The notes beneath the pieces were generated by a model that saw nothing but the letters and a program-made list of their open reading frames with translations, did not search any database and was not told the origin of the DNA. This document shows positions 14,552 through 21,040 of a DNA stretch of 64,000 nt, one piece after another (within the stretch, counting starts at the first letter, position 1; every line of letters starts with the position of its first letter). The position numbers and the translations under genes were made by a program. This DNA is from Roseburia sp. AM59-24XD. Lineage in GTDB: Bacteria; Bacillota; Clostridia; Lachnospirales; Lachnospiraceae. The stretch covers positions 1 through 64,000 of the forward strand of contig NZ_QUET01000003.1 of NCBI RefSeq assembly GCF_003478445.1, written 5' to 3'.

Positions 14552-15883
14552 ATGGACAGATTAGATTATTATATTGAGAAACAATATGGCAATGATCCTA
14601 AGTGGTTTGAAGAGGAAATCATTCAGGGCAGCCATGCACAGAGGATAAGTAATGTTATTGCCAATAGAGATTATTTAAGTGGCAGACATAAGGTTTTACT
14701 GCGTCAGGACAGCCAATATAAGGGCAAGACATTAGTTGTTAATAAAACAGTGATTAACTATGCTAAGACCGTTATTAAGTTCCATAATACATTTTTATTA
14801 GGACATCCGACTGCTTTATCCTGCAATGATGAACATACACTGAATACATTTAATGACATCTATAAATTAGGACAGTATGCTACTGTTGATTATGAGATTA
14901 TAGACCGTGTAAATAAGTTTGGTGACGCATATGAAGCAATCTATGTGGACAATGGAACGATTAAGAGTAAGGTGCTTGATAATGCTTGCAGTTATCCTGT
15001 ATATGACGATATGGGTGAGTATATTGCCTTTATAGAGCATTGGACAGACGCATATACGGCTATTTCATTCTGGAATGTATATTATCCTACCTATGTTGAA
15101 CATTGGGACAATGAGGGTGGAGAAATGCGTTTAACATCAACAGATAACAGTGTTGGTCTGCCTATCCATTATCATAATTTCAATGATGAGGATTATAACT
15201 TCGGTGTGGCTTTATTGAATGATATTAAGCCGATTATGGACGCATTAGAAGATGTTATGGCTAAGATGAGTGACAGTATCTATGTGAATGTAATGAATCC
15301 TATGCCTGTGGCTATTGGACAACGTATAGAGAGTTCTATTCCTGCTGATGCAGTTGGTTATGTAATGAACCTTGATGTGGGTGATTTCAAGTATGCTAAT
15401 TGCTCATTGGATTATAACTCAATCAAGTTGTATCTGGATAATATGAAGCAGTTTCTTAATGATGTGGCTTGTATGCCATCTGTATTAGGTTCTAGCACTA
15501 ATATTGCGAATATCTCAGAAGTTAGTATGCAAATCTTACTGATGATGGCAAGTGTGTATGCTGATGAGAATAAGAAATGGCTCAATATTGGATTCCAGAA
15601 ACGATTTGAGATGTTCAAAAAGATACTTGGTATGCAGGGAATTAAGGTGGATAGTGATGTAGAAGTCATTTACAATGTGGCTATGCCTGTTGCATCTACT
15701 GAAATGATTGCTAATCTGAAAACACTTCAAGAGATGGGAGCAATTAGTAAGGAAACAATTATGGAAAAGACCGAATATGTCAGTGATGTAGAGGTTGAAA
15801 AGAAGCGTTTGAGTGGTGAAAATGTTTCACAAGATGTTTCACAGAAGGTTGATAATCCTAGTAAAAAAGTAGAGATTAAATAA
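14552..15883 (+). CDS. phage portal protein (SPP1 gp6-like)
   Basis: 443 aa. Features of SPP1-type portals are visible: N-terminal YLSGRHKVLLRQDSQY and LVVNKTVINYAKTVIKFHNTFLLGHP, the central YGDAYE-type core (FGDAYEAIYVDNG), the long wing/stem helices (LLNDIKPIMDALEDVMAKMSDS), and AMPVASTEMIANLKTLQEMGAIS near the crown. It forms the dodecameric ring through which TerL pumps DNA. The start has SD AAAGGAGAG. The last codons contain two copies of TGTTTCAC, repeated twice more just after the stop. Confidence 0.9.
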   Translation: MDRLDYYIEKQYGNDPKWFEEEIIQGSHAQRISNVIANRDYLSGRHKVLLRQDSQYKGKTLVVNKTVINYAKTVIKFHNTFLLGHPTALSCNDEHTLNTFNDIYKLGQYATVDYEIIDRVNKFGDAYEAIYVDNGTIKSKVLDNACSYPVYDDMGEYIAFIEHWTDAYTAISFWNVYYPTYVEHWDNEGGEMRLTSTDNSVGLPIHYHNFNDEDYNFGVALLNDIKPIMDALEDVMAKMSDSIYVNVMNPMPVAIGQRIESSIPADAVGYVMNLDVGDFKYANCSLDYNSIKLYLDNMKQFLNDVACMPSVLGSSTNIANISEVSMQILLMMASVYADENKKWLNIGFQKRFEMFKKILGMQGIKVDSDVEVIYNVAMPVASTEMIANLKTLQEMGAISKETIMEKTEYVSDVEVEKKRLSGENVSQDVSQKVDNPSKKVEIK

Positions 15884-15904
15884 ATGTTTCACGGAATGTT
15901 TCAC
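15823..15904 (+). repeat. four TGTTTCAC repeats at the portal 3' end
   Basis: TGTTTCAC occurs at 15823, 15835, 15885 and 15897, as two pairs with 12-bp internal spacing. The octamer equals one half of the bacterial parS consensus, and the last copy is followed by GAGTGAAG, a near-inverted half. The first pair lies inside the coding sequence, the second beyond the stop. Confidence 0.6.
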
Positions 15905-15920
15905 GAGTGAAGTAAAATTA

Positions 15921-15980
15921 GCGTCTATATGTGGTATTTCAACATAAATATGCACACTATATATAGACGCATTTTGCTTT
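15921..15980 (+). terminator. terminator after the portal gene
   Basis: GCGTCTATAT (15921-15930) and ATATAGACGC (15961-15970) form a perfect 10-bp stem, with GTG/CAC able to extend it, followed by ATTTTGCTTT. It closes the packaging operon. The 30-base loop is longer than usual. Confidence 0.6.
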
Positions 15981-16268
15981 ACAGACCACTAGGTTTAGTG
16001 GCTAAACGCATCAAAACTGGACAAATTGACAAATCCAATAATAAATTCGGTCTGATTTGCGATATGACACTGTACTGTGCTAAAGTAATCTGAATTGTAG
16101 ATACATCAGACACAATTCCATATCCATCAGGCAGAAAAGAGTGGATAATAGTGTAGTATTGTACACTGTTCAAAACTGGTGCTACGGTATTTCCACATTT
16201 TTCCGTGGGATTAGGGGTATCAGATGGGGATATAATCAGAAGAAATCTCGATTTCCTTGGCTTACATT

Positions 16269-16289
16269 CACTTGACTATCAATCAAGTG
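16269..16289 (+). other. hairpin resembling the tRNA-Lys anticodon arm
   Basis: CACTTGA-CTATCAA-TCAAGTG is a perfect 7-bp stem with a 7-nt loop. It matches the tRNA-Lys anticodon arm ACTTGA-CTTTTAA-TCAAGT except for the three anticodon bases (ATC instead of TTT). The flanking loop bases C, T, A, A are kept. Confidence 0.5.
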
Positions 16290-16858
16290 AGCGTTTTAGG
16301 GGTGATTTGAGCCGATTTTGGGGTTAAATGTGACCAGATGTAGGGTGATAGAGCCGATAATGTGGCTGTACGAATCCATTGTGCAATATGTACAAATGGG
16401 TGAATGGATGTTCGTTGTGCAATACGGAGAAAATATAGTACTATTTTTGTGCAAAGTGACGGAACGATTCAGAGCAAATTTATTTAAAGATTTGTGAATT
16501 TCTGAAAAAACTTCAAAACAATTCGGTTTATTGTCAGACAATTCAAATGTTAAATTTTTGTGAATTTTTTGCGTTACCCCTTGACTTCAAAAATTTTTTT
16601 CCTTAATCAGAAAAATCCCCACAGAGCAATTTTAGGGTACACATTATCTGTGTAACCTGACACAACCTAAGTCGGCATATCGCCCCCTTTAGGATATGGG
16701 GATAATTCAAATCCGAAAGTTTCGGAATTGCCAGAGCCGAATTATTCGGTTCTGCCAAAAGAAAAAATTTTTACTTTGCCAAAAACATCAAACGACCATC
16801 AAGGTTTACCAAATTTGGTGTAAGTCCAAAATAAAATAAGATGCCCGAACAGGACACC

Positions 16859-17149
16859 TTACTTTCTCAACTTATCTACTAACTGTGAAACAAGTTCCAC
16901 GGATTCATCATCAAGACCAGTAACATCCACATTTCTCTTATCAGTAATTCCTAAGAGATAATCTGTAGATACATGGAATATACGAGCCAACTTTATCAAT
17001 GCTTCATATGAAGGATAACGGCTACCTGATTCATAGGAAGATACAGCACTTATGGCTAATCCTATTCTATCTGCTACTTGCTTTTGAGTTAATTTCTTCT
17101 CAGTTCTGAGAGATCGTAGTTTTTCTCCCATATTCACCAACTGTATCAC
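16859..17149 (-). CDS. CI-like transcriptional repressor (XRE family)
   Basis: About 90-96 aa with an XRE HTH (MGEKLRSLRTEKKLTQKQVADRIGLAISAVSSYESGSRYPSYEALIKLARIFHVSTDYLLG region, HTH at about residues 10-65) and a short acidic C-terminus (DDESVELVSQLVDKLRK). It is transcribed away from the lipoprotein cassette and faces the packaging side. Start choice is uncertain: SD AGTAGG favours TTG (17140) or GTG (17137), while ATG at 17131 begins the HTH proper. It most likely maintains quiescence and is the target of any helper-derived derepressor. It lacks an auto-cleavage peptidase domain, so SOS induction by RecA is unlikely. Confidence 0.8.
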   Translation of the reverse strand: MIQLVNMGEKLRSLRTEKKLTQKQVADRIGLAISAVSSYESGSRYPSYEALIKLARIFHVSTDYLLGITDKRNVDVTGLDDESVELVSQLVDKLRK

Positions 17150-17205
17150 CTACTTTCACTGATAGTGTATCAATTAGTGTTTCCATATTGGTGAAATGAA
17201 TTTCT
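17134..17205. promoter_or_regulatory. operator-like inverted repeats in the repressor control region
   Basis: ATTCACCAA (17134) and TTGGTGAA (near 17190) form a distant inverted repeat. Between them CACTGATAGTG (about 17158) is itself a short dyad, followed by a related ATTAGTG. The region lies between the divergent repressor and lipoprotein genes and probably holds the repressor binding sites. Confidence 0.45.
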
Positions 17206-17223
17206 ATATTACGGAAATTTTTA

Positions 17224-17252
17224 TTGAAAATGCCTACAGTTAATGGTACAAT
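17224..17252 (+). promoter_or_regulatory. sigma-70 promoter of the lipoprotein cassette
   Basis: TTGAAA (17224-17229), 17-bp spacer, TACAAT (17247-17252), 62 bases upstream of the lipoprotein ATG. It is a strong host-type promoter next to the repressor operators, consistent with expression in the integrated state. Confidence 0.65.
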
Positions 17253-17314
17253 TTAACTAGAATGTCTAGGATATTAGTACAAAACTATTCATATACCGAA
17301 AGGGGATAGGATTT

Positions 17315-17836
17315 ATGAGGAAGAAATTTGTAGCAATTATGTTTACTGTAGCAGCATTATCATTAGTTGGTTGCAGTAGTAATGATGATTCTGCGTCAAA
17401 CAGTTCATATGATGATTCATATACTACCAATGACGACACTGATAGTGATTCATCATATTCAAGTAGTTCGTCTTATGATGATTCTGATAGTGACTATAGT
17501 TCATCGTATAGTAGTGGTTCATCTAGCAGTAGTTCGTCAAGTTCCATTGAACATTACTGTGATGCTAGTGGATGTACAAAAGAAGGTACGAAAGCGGTTA
17601 CTGGCTTATCTGGGGCAACAGAGTATTATTGTCAGGAACACTATGATGAGATGCAAAGTATTATAGGTGATATGGAAGAAGATGTTGGAAGTGGCTCTTA
17701 TTCTACACATAAATGTGAGGAATGTTCAAAAGAGGGTACACATGAACTTACAGGATTAGATGGTAGTCCTGAGTATTATTGTACAGAGCATTACAATGAA
17801 CTTGTGGACATTGTAAATAGTTTATACGGAGATTAA
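17315..17836 (+). CDS. surface lipoprotein with Ser/Asp linker and two Cys/His modules
   Basis: 173 aa. The signal peptide ends in lipobox LVGC with the acylated Cys at residue 20. Residues 21-80 are almost only Ser, Asp, Tyr and Asn, a flexible wall-spanning linker. Two copies of a compact module follow: HYCDASGCTKEGTKAVTGLS...YYCQEHYDEM and HKCEECSKEGTHELTGLDGS...YYCTEHYNEL. Each has two cysteines, then C-x-x-H, so each probably binds zinc. No named family is recalled. It heads a cassette with a 32-aa membrane peptide and a VanZ-like protein, expressed from its own promoter beside the repressor. Superinfection exclusion or lysogenic conversion is a reasonable inference. Confidence 0.75.
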   Translation: MRKKFVAIMFTVAALSLVGCSSNDDSASNSSYDDSYTTNDDTDSDSSYSSSSSYDDSDSDYSSSYSSGSSSSSSSSSIEHYCDASGCTKEGTKAVTGLSGATEYYCQEHYDEMQSIIGDMEEDVGSGSYSTHKCEECSKEGTHELTGLDGSPEYYCTEHYNELVDIVNSLYGD

Positions 17837-17849
17837 GGAGGAATTTATT

Positions 17850-17948
17850 ATGGCTAATAATAATGGCAATGGTGGCAACGGATTAACATTCTGGGGAATG
17901 GTAGGTGCAATTCTTGTTGCTTTAGTGATATTTAGTTTAATCGGATAA
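17850..17948 (+). CDS. 32-aa single-pass membrane peptide
   Basis: ATG 17850 follows a strong SD (AAGGAGGAATTTATT). The product begins MANNNGNGGNGLTFWG and ends with a hydrophobic helix (MVGAILVALVIFSLIG). Its stop overlaps the next ATG (TAATG). The strong SD and tight coupling on both sides argue that it is a real gene. It may assist or regulate the neighbouring membrane protein. Confidence 0.7.
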   Translation: MANNNGNGGNGLTFWGMVGAILVALVIFSLIG

Positions 17949-18301
17949 TGAAAAGAAAAAATATATGTCTCATTGCAATTACTCTTGCGTTATATCTGAT
18001 AAATCAGTTCATAAAGACAAGAATCACCATCGAACCTGTGAAATGGTTTCTGTCATGTTATTTTAATGATACAATCGGTGGAATAACCTTTATGGCATAT
18101 TGTGGTATAATGCTTGAAGTTTTTCATAGAAAGATGATGAAATTGTGGCAAATACTATTATTGATGGCTTGTTGTGGATTCTTTTGGGAATATATAACAC
18201 CGCTTTATAGGAATACAATTTCTGATCCATGGGATATTTTGGCTTATGTATGTGGCGGTTTTATCTACTGGCTCATAATAAGGAAGGAACAAATAGAATA
18301 A
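17948..18301 (+). CDS. VanZ-like membrane protein
   Basis: 117 aa with about four membrane segments (ICLIAITLALYLINQF; GITFMAYCGIMLEVF; LWQILLLMACCGFFWEY; WDILAYVCGGFIYWLI). The final D-P-W-D-h-h-A-Y-x-x-G pattern is typical of VanZ-like proteins, small membrane proteins often linked to lipid or wall alteration. It is translationally coupled to the 32-aa peptide. Together with the lipoprotein it would alter the host envelope. Confidence 0.65.
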   Translation: MKRKNICLIAITLALYLINQFIKTRITIEPVKWFLSCYFNDTIGGITFMAYCGIMLEVFHRKMMKLWQILLLMACCGFFWEYITPLYRNTISDPWDILAYVCGGFIYWLIIRKEQIE

Positions 18302-18310
18302 ACAAAACCT

Positions 18311-18341
18311 AAGAGGATGCGGATTTTTTTCGTATCCTTTT
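18311..18341 (+). terminator. terminator after the membrane cassette
   Basis: AGGATGCG and CGTATCCT form a 7-8 bp stem with one mismatch and a T-rich loop, followed by TTTTTTATTG. It separates the cassette from the following connector-like gene. Confidence 0.6.
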
Positions 18342-18372
18342 TTATTGCATATAATAATGAAAGGAGACACAC

Positions 18373-18717
18373 ATGAAAGTATTAGATAGATTAAAGATGG
18401 AGTTATCCAATCAACAGTATTTCTCTGATGAGCAATACATTCAGTTCCTTACAGAGAACTCATTAACTCAGACAGATGAATATGATAAATCAACAATGCA
18501 GAAGTCATTACTGTTCACTGTTGTTGATGTACTTGAAGCCGTTACAAATGATATAGATTTAATGACAGGTATCAGTACAGAGTTCTCAAACATTGGACAA
18601 GCGTATGAGTTCTTAGAAGCAAGAATACAACAGGTGAAAGATAAGATTGCAGCCATTCCAGATGAGAATGAGGACTATAATTGTTTCTCACTGATGTATA
18701 CTAGGGATAGAATTTAG
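18373..18717 (+). CDS. probable phage head-tail connector protein
   Basis: 114 aa, SD AAAGGAGACACAC. The sequence (MKVLDRLKMELSNQQYFSDEQYIQFL ... LLFTVVDVLEAVTNDIDLM ... FEFLEARIQQVKDKI) is all-helical and resembles the small gp6-like connector proteins that dock under the portal. Here it is placed far from the portal, at the extreme right end next to attR, an unusual position. If correct, the element encodes the whole head down to the neck but no tail. Confidence 0.55.
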   Translation: MKVLDRLKMELSNQQYFSDEQYIQFLTENSLTQTDEYDKSTMQKSLLFTVVDVLEAVTNDIDLMTGISTEFSNIGQAYEFLEARIQQVKDKIAAIPDENEDYNCFSLMYTRDRI

Positions 18718-18720
18718 CAG

Positions 18721-18749
18721 TTGACACAGATGGATTTTTAGTGTATTCT
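18721..18749 (+). promoter_or_regulatory. promoter-like sequence pointing out of the right end
   Basis: TTGACA (18721-18726), 17-bp spacer, TATTCT (18744-18749). In the integrated state it reads through the tRNA-Lys fragment at attR. In a circular form it would read across attP toward the integrase, though the 881-913 terminator intervenes. Confidence 0.5.
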
Positions 18750-18827
18750 ATGGATAAGTCACAGATAGTTATACGAATTATCAATAAAAAAGTTATATGA
18801 GTTTCTTGATTACAAGGGAGTTGCTTA

Positions 18828-18888
18828 CAGTTGGTAGAGCACTTGACTTTTAATCAAGTTGTCGGGGGTTCGAATCCCCCGTGTCTCA
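18828..18888 (+). repeat. attR, tRNA-Lys 3' fragment
   Basis: 61 bases identical to 811-871. The 5' 12 bases of tRNA-Lys are absent, so this is a non-functional remnant of the original gene. It is followed by a terminator-like hairpin (ACTGCA...TGTAGT, then TTTTTTT, 18900-18928), presumably the ancestral tRNA terminator. Confidence 0.93.
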
Positions 18889-18942
18889 CTTTATTAAGCT
18901 TACTGCATTTTGTAGTAGGTTTTTTTATTTATACGGAAATTT

Positions 18943-18992
18943 AAAGCCGGCGTATTGGTATACTTCTATATCAATATGCCGGCTATTTTTAT
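18943..18992 (+). terminator. strong hairpin terminator right of the element
   Basis: GCCGGCGTATTGGTATA and TATATCAATATGCCGGC pair along about 17 bp (two mismatches/wobbles) with loop CTTC, then TATTTTTAT. It lies in host DNA between attR and malQ. Confidence 0.7.
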
Positions 18993-19031
18993 GGTATAGA
19001 AAAATGCTCGTAATGTAGAATGAAGTCAACG

Positions 19032-19083
19032 AGAATTGCGAAGCAATTCTTGGAGGGCAAAACCAGCGGTTTGCCCTTTTTAT
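19032..19083 (+). terminator. hairpin pair upstream of malQ
   Basis: AGAATTGC-GAA-GCAATTCT (19032-19050) is a perfect 8-bp hairpin. AGGGCAAAACC/GGTTTGCCCT (19054-19077) follows with a T run and is an intrinsic terminator. No gene lies immediately upstream, so together with 18943-18992 it may end tRNA read-through or a small transcript. Confidence 0.55.
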
Positions 19084-19245
19084 AGTATAGGAAAATTGAT
19101 ATTTATCTAAGAAATGATATATGGAATATTTGACAGAGAGTTGATAGCATATTAGTAGTGAGAAATACGAAAGCTTGATATGAATGCTTTCGCACTTGAA
19201 TGGGACCTACAGAGCTCGAAGCAGAAAAGATGGAGGAATCGTGTG

Positions 19246-20829
19246 ATGAACATGGAACAGAAGTCGAAACGGTTGGAACGCGGAGCAGGGATATTATTAC
19301 CAATCAGCAGTTTACCGTCTCCGTATGGAATTGGATCACTGGGGCAGGAGGCATACTATTTTGTGGATCAACTGAAAGAAGCGGGTCAGCGGTATTGGCA
19401 GGTATTGCCGGTGGGACCGACGAGCTTTGGGGATAGTCCATATCAGTCCTTTTCGACATTTGCGGGGAATCCGTATTTTATTGATCTGGATATGCTGCAA
19501 GAAGAAGGTCTGCTGAAGAAGGAAGAGATTCTCAGTATTGACTGGGGTAAGCTGGCATATGATGTGGACTACCAGAAGATGTATGTGAATCGGTTTGGTA
19601 TATTAAAGAAGGCATTTCTGCGGTGGCAGGAGAAAAATGCGGAGCGAAAAGATGAAAGTGTAGATATAAGGAAGAAAATAAGTGAAAAAACAGATCTGTC
19701 CAATTATCGGGACTGTATGAACCTGTCCGATTATCAGGACTTTGTGGATAAAAATAGGGACTGGCTGGAGGATTATAGTCTTTTTATGTCGTGCAAAGAT
19801 TATTTCGGTGGAGTTGAATGGCTGTCCTGGAATGAGGACATACGATTCCGTGAGAAATCTGCACTGGAATATTACAGGCAGCTTCTGAAAGAGAAGATTG
19901 AGTTCTGGTGTTTTGTGCAATATAAGTTTTTTGAGCAGTGGAGTGCGTTGAAGGAATATGCAAATGGCAAAGGAATACAGATCATAGGAGATATTCCGAT
20001 TTATGTAGCACTGGACAGTGCAGATGTGTGGGCAAATCCCGGACAATATCAATTGGATGAAACGCTTCATCCGGTGGATGTAGCAGGATGCCCGCCGGAT
20101 GCATTTTCGGATTATGGACAGAAGTGGGGCAATCCAATCTATGACTGGAAGGTTATGGAAAAGGATCACTTCCGTTGGTGGAAAAAGCGTATCCGGGCGG
20201 CAGGCAGTATGTATGATGTGGTGCGGATCGATCATTTTATTGGAATTGTGAGATATTATGCGATTCCGGCAGATGGTGTGCCTGTGGATGGAGCATTTCG
20301 CGAGGGACCGGGAGCGAAGCTGATAGAGGCAATTGATGAATCAATCGGTGATGCAAAGGTGATCGCGGAGGATCTTGGTGTGGTTGTTCCGGGAGTGCGC
20401 AAGCTGCTTGAGCAAAGTGGTTATCCGGGGATGAAGATTTTGGAATTTGCGTTTGACGGAAACAGGGAGAATGAATATCTGCCGCATAATTATGAAAGAA
20501 ATTGTGTTGTGTATAGCGGGACACATGATAATGAAACACTGCTGGGATATTTCGATTCACTGCCGGAAAAGGGATATACATATCTGCAGGACTATACCGG
20601 TGTGAAGAAGAGGGAGGAGTTGGCGGATGCCGTGATCCGTTTGGCTTACCAGAGTGTGGCAGATACGGTGATCCTTCAGATGCAGGACATTCTGAAAAAG
20701 GATAACGATGCCAGGATGAATCTTCCGTCGACAATTGGTCAGAACTGGCGCTGGCGGTTGAAGAAAGAAGAATTTGGAGAGAAGCAGATTGCTTTTCTTG
20801 CAAAACTGGCGGATATCTATCATAGATAA
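19246..20829 (+). CDS. malQ: 4-alpha-glucanotransferase (amylomaltase)
   Basis: 527 aa from ATG 19246, 9 bases after GGAGG; the ORF continues upstream without a ribosome site. GH77 signatures are plain: AGILLPISSLPSPYGIGSLG at the N-terminus, WQVLPVGPTSFGDSPYQSFSTFAGNPYFID, IIGDIPIYVALDSADVWANP, VVRIDHFIG with the nucleophile Asp, VIAEDLG with the acid/base Glu, and SGTHDNETL. It transfers glucan segments between maltodextrins in the cytoplasm. Length matches Gram-positive enzymes. It is followed by glgP, and the malEFG-type importer lies about 16 kb downstream, so the region processes starch breakdown products. Confidence 0.96.
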   Translation: MNMEQKSKRLERGAGILLPISSLPSPYGIGSLGQEAYYFVDQLKEAGQRYWQVLPVGPTSFGDSPYQSFSTFAGNPYFIDLDMLQEEGLLKKEEILSIDWGKLAYDVDYQKMYVNRFGILKKAFLRWQEKNAERKDESVDIRKKISEKTDLSNYRDCMNLSDYQDFVDKNRDWLEDYSLFMSCKDYFGGVEWLSWNEDIRFREKSALEYYRQLLKEKIEFWCFVQYKFFEQWSALKEYANGKGIQIIGDIPIYVALDSADVWANPGQYQLDETLHPVDVAGCPPDAFSDYGQKWGNPIYDWKVMEKDHFRWWKKRIRAAGSMYDVVRIDHFIGIVRYYAIPADGVPVDGAFREGPGAKLIEAIDESIGDAKVIAEDLGVVVPGVRKLLEQSGYPGMKILEFAFDGNRENEYLPHNYERNCVVYSGTHDNETLLGYFDSLPEKGYTYLQDYTGVKKREELADAVIRLAYQSVADTVILQMQDILKKDNDARMNLPSTIGQNWRWRLKKEEFGEKQIAFLAKLADIYHR

Positions 20830-21040
20830 AAGGAAACACAAATAAAAGAGAAAAGATAGAATTTATCTTAGAAAATAACGATAAAGGAAAATATAAACAA
20901 GGGGAAATACTAATTTAAAGTAAAATTATAGGTTTTATATTACCAATATAGTTAAAAGAAAATACAAATATAAAACAATAAGAAAAATTAGAAGTAAATT
21001 AAAAACCAACTAGCAAAACATTATAATCAGGAGGAGAAAA

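Larger units (their letters stand above)
15884..16858. other. long noncoding block between portal and repressor
   Basis: About 975 bases with no convincing protein gene on either strand. It holds parS-like octamers, a terminator-like hairpin (15921-15970), the perfect hairpin CCACTA-GGTT-TAGTGG (15986-16001), an anticodon-arm-like hairpin (16269-16289), recurring GAGCCGA words and several poly-A/T tracts. It may contain the pac/cos site, origin elements or RNAs. Confidence 0.5.
811..18888 (+). mobile_element. integrated phage-like element with own RNA polymerase (cf-PICI-like satellite or tailless prophage)
   Basis: An AT-rich element bounded by 61-bp direct repeats of the tRNA-Lys 3' end. 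Left to right it carries integrase, Ig/head-closure protein, YonO/QDE-1-like RNA polymerase, scaffold, holin-like protein, major capsid protein, small HTH proteins, a DHH-like protein, a replication initiator, TerS?, TerL, portal, a long noncoding block, a divergent repressor, a lipoprotein/membrane cassette and a probable connector. No tail tube, tape measure, baseplate, prohead protease or endolysin is recognisable. Head genes without tail genes, about 18 kb size, tRNA integration and a Rep/repressor pair match capsid-forming phage-inducible islands, which borrow helper tails. A degraded prophage is the alternative. The own RNA polymerase is unusual for either. Confidence 0.85.

Noticed and set aside
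15979..16173. Minus-strand 64-codon ORF in the long noncoding block
   Set aside because: No SD, no strong promoter and no recognisable motif; sequence looks only partly protein-like. Left as noncoding, with low certainty.
8444..18717. Complete prophage with tail module
   Set aside because: No coiled-coil tape-measure-length ORF, tail tube, baseplate, fibre chaperone or lysin could be found.
19603..20839. Long minus-strand ORFs over malQ
   Set aside because: Shadow frames of a clear GH77 gene, with no ribosome sites.
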